Source of the DNA: Streptomyces sp. HUAS MG91
GTDB lineage: Bacteria > Actinomycetota > Actinomycetes > Streptomycetales > Streptomycetaceae
NCBI RefSeq assembly: GCF_040529335.1
Contig: NZ_CP159534.1
Span: forward strand, 3,968,001 to 4,032,000
Reading direction: 5' to 3'
DNA: 64,000 nucleotides
Shown: in pieces, positions 57,650-64,000 of the stretch
Numbering within the stretch: position 1 is the first letter of the stretch
How the letters are laid out: every line of letters begins with the position of its first letter
Program-made: the position numbers and the translations under genes
The notes under the pieces: generated by a model
Told to the model about the DNA's origin: nothing
What the model saw: the letters and a program-made list of their open reading frames with translations, nothing else
Databases searched by the model: none

Positions 57650-58660
57650 GTGATACCAAAACATCCACATGGGACACATCCCCATGCTGCGGCCGAATTG
57701 TGTGACGAGGGGAGGCGGTTGTACGCCCACGCCCTGCACTCCGGGCGTATCGCGCGCACCGAAGTGGTGCCCGCTCCTTGTCTGCTGGACTTCGCCCTGC
57801 TGCACCCGGACCCGGACGACGCCAACTGGCTGCGGCCCGTGCCGCCCGCGGCGGCGCTGGCGCAGCGGCTGCACCCCATCGAGCGCGAGATACAGGAGCG
57901 CAGGAGCCTCGCCGTCGACCTCGCCAACTATTTCGAACCTTTCATGGCGATCAGCGCACAGGATCCGGCGACGACCCACGCGATCACCGTGCTCGAAGGC
58001 ATCAACCGGATCAACTCCGCGATCGAGCTGGCCATAGCGGAGTGCACCTCCGAGATCCTCACGGTCCAGCCGGGCGGCGGCCGCAGCGAACACTCGCTCA
58101 CCGAGGCCCTGGAGCGCGGCCAGGACGTCATAGAGCGCGGCATCACCATGCGCACCCTGTACCAGCACACGGCCAGGCACAGCCAGGGGACGCTGGTCTA
58201 CGCCGAGCACATGGCGCGGGGGAACGTGGAGATCCGTACGCTGGAAGAGCTCATCGAGCGGCTGATGATCTTCGACCGTACCGTGGCCTTCATCCCCACC
58301 CGGGGAGACACCGAGGTCGCCCTCGAACTGCGCCACCCCGGTCTGGTCGAGTATCTGACCACCGTCTTCGAGCAGTTGTGGGGGCGCGGTGTGCCGCTCC
58401 TGGAGGAAGCGCCCTATGCCCCGCCGACCGACGGCATCACCGGAGTGCAGCGCTCGATCGCCAAGCTCCTCGTCGACGGCCATGTCGACGAGGCGATCGC
58501 CCGCCGGCTCGGGATGAACGTCCGGACGTGCCGCGCGCACATAGCCAAGCTGGCGGCGGCCCTGGGCAGCGGCAGCCGGGCCCAACTGGGCTACCTCATC
58601 GCCCGCTCGGGACTTCTGGAGTCCGATACGCCCGAACCGAACAGAGAGAGTCATTCGTGA
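57650..58660 (+). CDS. LuxR-type regulator 1 of a tandem pair
   Basis: A 336-residue protein from GTG. C-terminal LuxR/GerE helix-turn-helix IAKLLVDGHVDEAIARRLGM...RTCRAHIAKLAAALGSGSRAQL; the large N-terminal part has MRTLYQHTARHSQGT and FDRTVAFIPTRGDTEVALEL, a TrmB/PLD-like effector region seen in streptomycete LuxR proteins that act with secondary metabolite or peptide loci. No receiver phospho-site. Stop overlaps the next start (GTGA). Confidence 0.85.
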   Translation: MIPKHPHGTHPHAAAELCDEGRRLYAHALHSGRIARTEVVPAPCLLDFALLHPDPDDANWLRPVPPAAALAQRLHPIEREIQERRSLAVDLANYFEPFMAISAQDPATTHAITVLEGINRINSAIELAIAECTSEILTVQPGGGRSEHSLTEALERGQDVIERGITMRTLYQHTARHSQGTLVYAEHMARGNVEIRTLEELIERLMIFDRTVAFIPTRGDTEVALELRHPGLVEYLTTVFEQLWGRGVPLLEEAPYAPPTDGITGVQRSIAKLLVDGHVDEAIARRLGMNVRTCRAHIAKLAAALGSGSRAQLGYLIARSGLLESDTPEPNRESHS

Positions 58661-59634
58661 CCGCGCAGGGCCATCCCCACGGCGTCGGCGAGCTGTGCGA
58701 GGCCGGAATGAGTCTGTACACGCACACCCTGCGCGAGGGCCGCGTGCTGCGCAGGGACACCGCGCCGACCCCGTGCCTGGAGGCGTACGGACTGCTCCAC
58801 CCGGACGGCGAGGACCCCCAGTGGCTGCGTCCCGTCCCGCCCGCGATCGCGCTGCCGGGCCTGCTGAAGGCGATCGAACAGGACATCGTGCAGCGGCGGA
58901 GCCAGGAGGCGAAGCTCGCCGACACGTTCGCGTCGCTGATGGCGCTGGACGCGGAGCGGGCCGCGGTGCCCAACGCCCCTTTGATCGGTGTGCTGCTGGG
59001 CCTGCGCCGCATCAACGACGCGATCGCCGAGGCCACCGCGGAGTCGTGCAGCGAACTGCTGACCATCCAGCCGGGCCCGGCCCGCCCCGCGTCGCTGCTG
59101 GCGACGTCGCTGCCGCGCGAGCAGGAGTTGCTCAGCCGGGGCGGCCGCATGCGCACGCTGTACCAGCACACCTCGCGCCACTCGCCGGCCGTCCTCGCGC
59201 ACTACGAGGAACTGGACGGGGACGTCCAGGTGCGCACCCTCGACGAGGTCACGGAGCGGCTGGTCATGCTCGACCGGACCGTGGCCTTCATCCCGGCGAA
59301 CCAGGACCGCACGGTGGCGCTGGAGATCCGGCACCCCGCGCTGATCAGCTATCTCGCGACCACCTTCGAGCGGCTGTGGCGGCTGGCCACCCCCATGTTC
59401 CCGCTGGACCTGGGCGAGGAGCCGTCGCCGGGCGGTGTCACCACCCGGCAGCGCACCATCGCGACCCTGCTCACCGAGGGGCACACCGACGCGGTCATCG
59501 CGGAGCGCCTCGGCGTGAACATCCGTACCGTGCGGGTCCACATCGCCAAGCTCGCGACCACCCTCGGCAGCGACAGCAGGGCCCAACTGGGCTATCTCAT
59601 CGCCCGGTCGGGGATCCTGGACGAGGAGGCGTGA
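58657..59634 (+). CDS. LuxR-type regulator 2 of a tandem pair
   Basis: A 325-residue paralogue of the preceding gene, same plan: MRTLYQHTSRHSPAV, LDRTVAFIPANQDRTVALEI, and C-terminal TRQRTIATLLTEGHTDAVIA...RTVRVHIAKLATTLGSDSRAQL. The two share long blocks of identity, so arose by duplication, and may act as a heteromer given their coupling. Convergent with the sugar-binding lipoprotein gene. Confidence 0.85.
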   Translation: MTAQGHPHGVGELCEAGMSLYTHTLREGRVLRRDTAPTPCLEAYGLLHPDGEDPQWLRPVPPAIALPGLLKAIEQDIVQRRSQEAKLADTFASLMALDAERAAVPNAPLIGVLLGLRRINDAIAEATAESCSELLTIQPGPARPASLLATSLPREQELLSRGGRMRTLYQHTSRHSPAVLAHYEELDGDVQVRTLDEVTERLVMLDRTVAFIPANQDRTVALEIRHPALISYLATTFERLWRLATPMFPLDLGEEPSPGGVTTRQRTIATLLTEGHTDAVIAERLGVNIRTVRVHIAKLATTLGSDSRAQLGYLIARSGILDEEA

Positions 59635-59659
59635 GGCCCGCCCCGCCCGCCTCGGGCCG

Positions 59660-60781
59660 TCACTTCAGGCCGGCCTCGGCGCAGGCGTCCGCGTAGCCGC
59701 CCGAGCAGATCTGCTTGACCGTGTAGATCTTGTCCTTGACCACCGTCTGCTTGATGTTGGACCGCTTCAGCGCCACGACGCTGATGCTCGCCGTGTGGAT
59801 CTGCTTGGTGGTCGGGCTGTCGGTGCGGCTGGTGGCCAGCGCCTCGAACTCGATGTCGCGGCCCTGGGCGATGCGGACCGCCATCTCGGCGGCGGTGGCG
59901 GCCTCGTCCGGGTAGGGCTTGTAGACGCTCATGTACTGGTCGCCGGTGAGGATGCGGCGGACGGCGGCGAGTTCGGCGTCCTGGCCGGTGATGGGCGGCA
60001 TCTTGGTGACGCCGGCCTCCTTCAGCGCCGCGATCACACCGGCCGCCATGCCGTCGTTCGCCGAGTAGACGCCCGCGATGTTCGCGGCGCCGAGCGCGGT
60101 GATGGCCTGCTCCATGTTGGCCTTGGCGTTCTGCGGCTTCCAGGCCACGGTGTCGTACGACTTCGCGACCGTCACGGAGTTCCCCAGCTCCTCGCGCGCG
60201 CTCTTCTTGAAGTCCGCGGCGTTCGGGTCGGTCGGCGAGCCGTTGATCATGACGACCTGGGCCTTCTTGCCCTGGTCGGCGCCGACGGCGGCGACGAGTT
60301 CCTTGCCCTGGGTCTGGCCGACGAGATCGTTGTCGAAGCCGACGAACGCGTCGACCGGGCCCTGGGCGAGGCGGTCGTAGGCGATGACGTGGATGCCCGC
60401 GTCCTTCGCCTTCTGCACCGATGCGGCGATCGTGTGTGCGTCCACGGAGTCGACGATCACCGTGTCGACCTTCTCGTCGATCATGTTCTGAAGCTGCTGG
60501 TTCTGAAGATCGGCGTCCTGGTCCGCGTTGGCGTATACGAACTTGCCCTGACCGTCCGTGAGTTCGGAGACCTGCTTCTCGATGATCGGCCGGTCGAACT
60601 TCTCGTAGCGCGCGGTCTCCTTCTCCGGCAGGAGCAGACCTATCTTGACATCGTTGCCCTTGCGCACGGGAGCGCTGCTGTCGCTGCTCCCCCCGGGCAG
60701 CACACCACCGCAGGCCGTGAGCGAGACCAGCAGGACGGATGCGGCGCCCGCTGTCGTGGCGCATCGCATTCGCGTGTTCAT
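59660..60781 (-). CDS. Sugar ABC transporter substrate-binding lipoprotein
   Basis: A 373-residue lipoprotein: signal with lipobox LLVSLTAC, then a periplasmic-binding-protein type 1 fold (VKIGLLLPEKETARYEKFDRP, VDTVIVDSVDAHTIAASV, VYSANDGMAAGVIAALKEAG, MPPITGQDAELAAVRRILTG) closest to xylose/ribose-binding (XylF/ChvE-like) proteins. No ATPase or permease lies beside it, so it must use a distant transporter. Confidence 0.92.
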   Translation of the reverse strand: MNTRMRCATTAGAASVLLVSLTACGGVLPGGSSDSSAPVRKGNDVKIGLLLPEKETARYEKFDRPIIEKQVSELTDGQGKFVYANADQDADLQNQQLQNMIDEKVDTVIVDSVDAHTIAASVQKAKDAGIHVIAYDRLAQGPVDAFVGFDNDLVGQTQGKELVAAVGADQGKKAQVVMINGSPTDPNAADFKKSAREELGNSVTVAKSYDTVAWKPQNAKANMEQAITALGAANIAGVYSANDGMAAGVIAALKEAGVTKMPPITGQDAELAAVRRILTGDQYMSVYKPYPDEAATAAEMAVRIAQGRDIEFEALATSRTDSPTTKQIHTASISVVALKRSNIKQTVVKDKIYTVKQICSGGYADACAEAGLK

Positions 60782-60998
60782 TACGGATACCTCCCTGACG
60801 TGGCCGCGACGGTGCGGCCGAGGTGGCTCGAAGCCAACTCGGCGCCCCATGCGTCGTCAAGAGGTGAACCAATAACGCAACGAAACCGCGTCCGTTACTT
60901 CCCCACATGAAGTCGGAAGTCCCCCCAAGGGGCGAATACTGGACATCCGTTCCGTGTTCACAGGATGCTCACTTTTCCGCCACGTTCTCGGGCGGCGC

Positions 60999-61385
60999 TC
61001 AGGCGGGCACCCTGTCGAGGAATCCGTGCGCGGCGCGGATCCGTCCGTCGTCGTCCAGCTCGACCACGTCGAACCCGGCGACGGGCGCGCTGCCGTCCTG
61101 CTCCGACACCAGCTCCCAGCCGAACCGGGCGAGCCGGTGGTGGCCGTCGACGGCGCCGAGCGGCCGGAAGAAGAAGCCGGGGAACTGCTCGTGGGCGGCG
61201 TCGATGACGGCGGCGACCCCGTCGTGGCCGGTGACGTCGGCGAGCGGGTCGGTGTAGGTGCCGTCCTCGGTCCAGGCGGCGGCGACGGCCTTGGCGCGGT
61301 CCTCGGGGGTACGGGCGTTCCAGGCGTCGAAGTAGCGGGCGGCGGCGGTGTCGTAGGCGGTCGTGCTCGTGGGCTCGGCGGTCAT
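60999..61385 (-). CDS. SnoaL-like NTF2-fold protein
   Basis: A 128-residue NTF2-fold protein: ARYFDAWNARTPEDRAKAVAAAWTEDGTYTDPLADVTGHDGVAAV and a beta sheet HHRLARFGWELV...DVVELDDDGRI. Relatives range from polyketide cyclases to enzymes of unknown role. ATG 61385 with AGGAGGT upstream. Confidence 0.88.
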   Translation of the reverse strand: MTAEPTSTTAYDTAAARYFDAWNARTPEDRAKAVAAAWTEDGTYTDPLADVTGHDGVAAVIDAAHEQFPGFFFRPLGAVDGHHRLARFGWELVSEQDGSAPVAGFDVVELDDDGRIRAAHGFLDRVPA

Positions 61386-61523
61386 GGCGTGTACCTCCTG
61401 AAGTCACCTGGTCTCGCGGGACCCGGAGCCCGGACGGAGTGCGCCGCCCGGGTTCCGGTGACGTCAGAGTGCCGGGCGGGGCGGGGCCGGTCGATTACGT
61501 GGGAGGTAAGGGCGCCGGGGCCA

Positions 61524-62351
61524 TCAGGTGCGGCGCGGCGCGGTCCGGCACGGCGGGCAGCAGCCCGGTTCCGGGCCCCGGTAGGCGCGGTCGCAGGTGT
61601 CGCAGTTGTGGAGGGGGTGCCGTACGGGGTCGGGGGGCGCCGGGGTTCCGAAGGCCGGGGTCCTGGGTGGCAGGAGGGCCGTCAGGCGGTGGGCCAGCAG
61701 GGCCGCCGGGCTGCGGACCGGGCGGTCATCGGGGAGGTCGCGGGTCAGGGTGTGGCGGACGGCCGCCGGGGTGAGGTCCCGTTCGAACCAGGCGACGACG
61801 CCGGGGGCGAGGCGTTCGGCGTCGCGCCGGGAGAGGGTGAGGCGGGCGTCCGCCCGGTGCAGGCCGACGAGGAGGTCGGTGGCGGCCTGGAGGGTGGTGG
61901 GGCTCGGCCGGTGTTCGGGGTGGGGGACGGTGAGCGGCTTGGCCTTGGGCTTCTGCTGCCGCCTGGGTTCTTCGGGGGCCGGGGTCGCGCCCGGCCTGTT
62001 GCAGGAGATCGTCCGGGTGCGGACGCGCCCGTCCGGAGTGCGGTGCCGTTCCCGGCGCAGGTAACCGTGGGCTTCGAGTTCGCGCAGGGCGGCGGCGATC
62101 CGGCTCGTGCCCTCCGGGAAGCGGGCCGCAAGGGTTCTGACGTCGACCCGCGCCCCGGCCGGGAGGGACTGGATGTGGACGCCGAGGCCGATCGCGAGGC
62201 CGGACAGTTCCCGGTGCTGGGCGAGGTGGTTGCCGACGACCGTGAAGTGCGAGTGGTGTCGCACATTCTCGTGGACGATCCCCGCGCGGGGGACATCCGC
62301 CGGGATTCGGCCCGGGGCGCGCGTGGGCGCGCTAGGGTTCTGGGTATCCAT
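61524..62351 (-). CDS. Winged-helix protein with C-terminal Cys cluster
   Basis: A 275-residue protein with HFTVVGNHLAQHRELSGLAIGLGVHIQSLPAG...VDVRTLAARFPEGTSRIAAALRELEAHGYLRR, a helix-turn-helix of the type found in streptomycete plasmid or ICE-related regulators, followed by a helical middle and a zinc-ribbon-like end CDTCDRAYRGPEPGCCPPC. ATG 62351 has a hairpin directly upstream that includes AAGGAAG. Confidence 0.8.
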   Translation of the reverse strand: MDTQNPSAPTRAPGRIPADVPRAGIVHENVRHHSHFTVVGNHLAQHRELSGLAIGLGVHIQSLPAGARVDVRTLAARFPEGTSRIAAALRELEAHGYLRRERHRTPDGRVRTRTISCNRPGATPAPEEPRRQQKPKAKPLTVPHPEHRPSPTTLQAATDLLVGLHRADARLTLSRRDAERLAPGVVAWFERDLTPAAVRHTLTRDLPDDRPVRSPAALLAHRLTALLPPRTPAFGTPAPPDPVRHPLHNCDTCDRAYRGPEPGCCPPCRTAPRRT

Positions 62352-62704
62352 GAGGAAGGTACTGCTTCCTTGATGGTCAGGCCCTCGATCGGGATCGCTA
62401 CTCCCGGCCGGGGGCCGACGTATGTCTGCGGTTGTGGCGCTGAGCGTAAGGCAGGCAACGGGGGCCGGTGCCAGCCGAGTTGCCGATGTTCACCGTTGCG
62501 GGTGAACGCCTCCGGCGCGGAGGGCGGGGTGGGCTTGGACTGGTTCCTTTGCCCTGAGTGATGTTCCTTTGGGGTTGCCGCCGGGGTCACCGGAGCACGG
62601 GTTTCCGGGGGCCGGTCGTACGAGGTCCGGCTCGGCCCGGTCGCGCACCTTCTTCGGATGCCCGTAGGCCGACCGACTCCCGCCGCCCCTTCAACTGCGA
62701 AGCC
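62352..62704. other. 353-bp promoter and spacer region with start-codon hairpin
   Basis: On the minus strand AAGGAAG-CAGTAC-CTTCCTC (62353-62371) precedes the ATG at 62351, so the only strong Shine-Dalgarno can pair with sequence next to the start; translation may be regulated. The remainder (62372-62704) shows no convincing gene. Confidence 0.5.
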
Positions 62705-63094
62705 CTACTCCGGTGGCGCGGGCCGGTGCGGGGAGCCCGGGTCGACTGACGGGTGCGGGCCGTCGCAGCGGTCGTGGCGGTCGTGCTCGGCGGGGCCGGG
62801 CGCGCGCTCGGGGAAGGTCAGCAGCTTGGCCGGCGCGGGGCTCGCGGAGGCGGGCAGCGCCGGGTCGCCGGCCGACAGGCGGGCGTGCTCCTCCCAGCCC
62901 AGCCGGAACCAGACGACCTGCTCCCGCTCCATCTCGTCGACCGTCACGATCCGGATCGCCCGCTCCCCGAACTCGGCGATCTTGCGCCCCAGTTCGACAA
63001 GAAGCTCGCCGGTGAGACGTGCCACCCCGTCCGTGGCGCCCGGCGCGTCACGCGCGGACCGCTCCGTCGGCACATCGGCCCTGTCCCGCACCAT
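62705..63094 (-). CDS. Hypothetical protein downstream of the XRE regulator
   Basis: A 129-residue acidic protein; a helical core LTGELLVELGRKIAEFGERAIRIVTVDEMEREQVVWFRLGWEEHA precedes a long Pro/His/Asp-rich disordered tail. ATG with GAAGGGG 12 bp upstream, 35 bp after the XRE stop, same strand: a two-gene unit. No domain recognised; pairing resembles XRE-partner modules of Streptomyces. Confidence 0.65.
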   Translation of the reverse strand: MVRDRADVPTERSARDAPGATDGVARLTGELLVELGRKIAEFGERAIRIVTVDEMEREQVVWFRLGWEEHARLSAGDPALPASASPAPAKLLTFPERAPGPAEHDRHDRCDGPHPSVDPGSPHRPAPPE

Positions 63095-63129
63095 GTGTCA
63101 CAACCCCTTCCGCCCCTCCCCAGAGGCGG

Positions 63130-63621
63130 TCACCTGTTCATCGAGCCACCGTCCGGCAGGAACTGCTGTACCACCTTGACGAAGGTCTCCCGCAGTTCGG
63201 GCGGGACCCCCATCCTGTGCGCCGCCTCCTCAGGAGTCAGACGCTCACCCCCGGCCGCCCCGTTCCCTGGATTCCCTCCTGGCACGGCGCCAACCGGAAG
63301 ATCGCTCTCGGAAAGCCGCCCTGACCGGATCAGTACGTCGCGCAGCGGCACCTCCAGGGCCACCGCGAGCCGGCGCATGGTCTCCAGGTCGGGCATGCTC
63401 TGCCGTTGCAGGAGCCTGCTGACGGCCGCCCGGTGCACCCCGGCGTCGTCCGCGAGGCGGGAACGGCCGCCGCCGCGCGGGCTGTCGATGCTGTAGCCGC
63501 GCCGCCGCATCAGACCCTCGACCCAGCCCGCGAAGGCGTCGAGCCCGGCGCGCGCCGCCGCCTCCGCGTCGTCCCGACGGTCCGGATCGTTGTGGGCCCG
63601 TGCCCACGAACTGCTGCCCAT
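63130..63621 (-). CDS. XRE-family transcriptional regulator
   Basis: A 163-residue protein with a helix-turn-helix RLADDAGVHRAAVSRLLQRQSMPDLETMRRLAVALEVPLRDVLIRSG in the first half and a C-terminal PEEAAHRMGVPPELRETFVKV region. ATG with GGGAG upstream. An 18-bp perfect palindrome occupies its promoter, indicating autoregulation. Confidence 0.85.
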   Translation of the reverse strand: MGSSSWARAHNDPDRRDDAEAAARAGLDAFAGWVEGLMRRRGYSIDSPRGGGRSRLADDAGVHRAAVSRLLQRQSMPDLETMRRLAVALEVPLRDVLIRSGRLSESDLPVGAVPGGNPGNGAAGGERLTPEEAAHRMGVPPELRETFVKVVQQFLPDGGSMNR

Positions 63622-63676
63622 GACGTCGATCTCCCCTCGTCGCGGGCACAGCGTACCGAGCGCGCACGCACGATAG

Positions 63677-63694
63677 GGATGCGCGCGCGCATCC
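63677..63694 (-). promoter_or_regulatory. Perfect 18-bp palindrome in the XRE promoter
   Basis: GGATGCGCGCGCGCATCC, 56 bp before the XRE start. On the minus strand it is followed directly by CTATCGT, whose TATCGT is a plausible -10, so the palindrome fills the -35/-10 spacer. Related GCGCACGCACG words lie at about 63662 and 63792. Confidence 0.7.
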
Positions 63695-63840
63695 AGGAAC
63701 CGGCCATCGCCGCACCATCCGGGACGGACACCTCAGGTGGCCCACATGCCGCACCGCCCTCCTCTCCGCCTCCACGACTCCCCGTAGTCGCTTGCGCACG
63801 CACGCGCATCATGCAACCCTGAGCGTTCGATCGCTTTTCT

Positions 63841-63853
63841 CGAACAAATGTTC
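63841..63853. promoter_or_regulatory. SOS-box-like sequence
   Basis: CGAAC-AAAT-GTTC matches the Gram-positive/actinobacterial LexA consensus CGAACN4GTTCG except the last base. It lies 24 bp before the GTG of the final partial gene, in promoter position (CATACG at 63855-63860 as possible -10). Confidence 0.6.
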
Positions 63854-63876
63854 CCATACGCGGGGAGGCGCTGCAC

Positions 63877-64000
63877 GTGTTCAGCCCTACAACTCCAGCC
63901 GCAGCCGACTTGACCAGCCATTTCTCTCGCCATGACGACGAGCTCGACTGGCGCAGAGCAGCCGCCTGCGCAGCCCTCCCCGCGCGCTACGTCTTCACGC
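63877..64000 (+). CDS. Start of a gene cut by the window end (possibly WhiB-like)
   Basis: GTG start with GGGGAGG 8 bp upstream; 41 residues are visible, including DDELDWRRAAACAAL. The DWRxxAxC pattern recalls the first part of WhiB iron-sulphur regulators, but the following residues (PARYVF) differ from the usual DPELFF and no further Cys is in view, so the assignment is tentative. Its promoter carries the SOS-box-like sequence. Confidence 0.4.
   Translation, partial: MFSPTTPAAADLTSHFSRHDDELDWRRAAACAALPARYVFT

Overview
This window reads as the chromosome of a high-GC actinomycete, almost certainly Streptomyces: third codon positions are nearly all G or C, GTG and TTG starts and 4-bp ATGA/GTGA overlaps are common, and the order ask-asd ... 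recR-ybaB ... purA ... fba-pyrE ... clpB matches what I remember of the Streptomyces core. I see no rRNA, tRNA, CRISPR array, integrase, transposase or prophage module.

Layout. 1-6.5 kb: end of a cytochrome c oxidase subunit I gene, an MMPL exporter, a DUF6191 protein, two abutting long inverted-repeat elements, an S9 peptidase and a SURF1-like protein. 6.5-13 kb (minus strand): an ECF-type sigma factor coupled to a membrane-anchored partner, then asd-ask, DUF5063, recR and ybaB. 13-24 kb: a SLATT-type two-helix protein, a GntR regulator, a class III aminotransferase, a receptor-type Ser/Thr kinase, purA, a diacylglycerol-kinase-like protein and a large LAXTG surface protein. 24-31.7 kb: accessory export and regulation (MarR/MFS/SDR; GbsR-like/ABC exporter; P450). 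31.9-35.7 kb: a second kinase and a two-component system. 35.8-39.5 kb: tryptophan-to-anthranilate genes (formamidase-like hydrolase, kynureninase, tryptophan 2,3-dioxygenase) with a TetR regulator among them. 39.6-46.9 kb: DUF3151, a PatB/MalY lyase, fructose-bisphosphate aldolase, pyrE, an epimerase, a CoxG-like protein, a membrane spermidine-synthase-like protein and DUF2617. 47-53 kb: a Cys/His/Gly-rich small membrane protein, a coupled pair (small protein plus STAND-TPR ATPase), an aminotransferase, a PIG-V-like membrane protein and YbjN. 53.4-56.1 kb: clpB with a HAIR-like HspR site. 56.2-61.4 kb: a PPOX protein; an unusual divergent locus (secreted seven-repeat protein coupled to a remnant Rieske-like protein, facing two coupled LuxR-type regulators); an orphan sugar-binding lipoprotein; a SnoaL-like protein. 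61.5-64 kb: a winged-helix protein, an XRE regulator with a perfect palindrome in its promoter, and a truncated gene behind an SOS-box-like sequence.

Most worth following: (1) the seven-fold DLSWS repeat protein / Rieske-remnant / tandem LuxR locus at 56.7-59.6 kb; (2) the 145-aa protein plus STAND-TPR pair at 47.7-50.3 kb, a possible conflict or signalling module; (3) a dispersed palindromic repeat family (core GCGCGGGGAACTGCGCGA) present at least six times, and the two ~180-bp inverted-repeat elements at 3.35-3.71 kb. All functions are read from motifs and context; no database search was possible.
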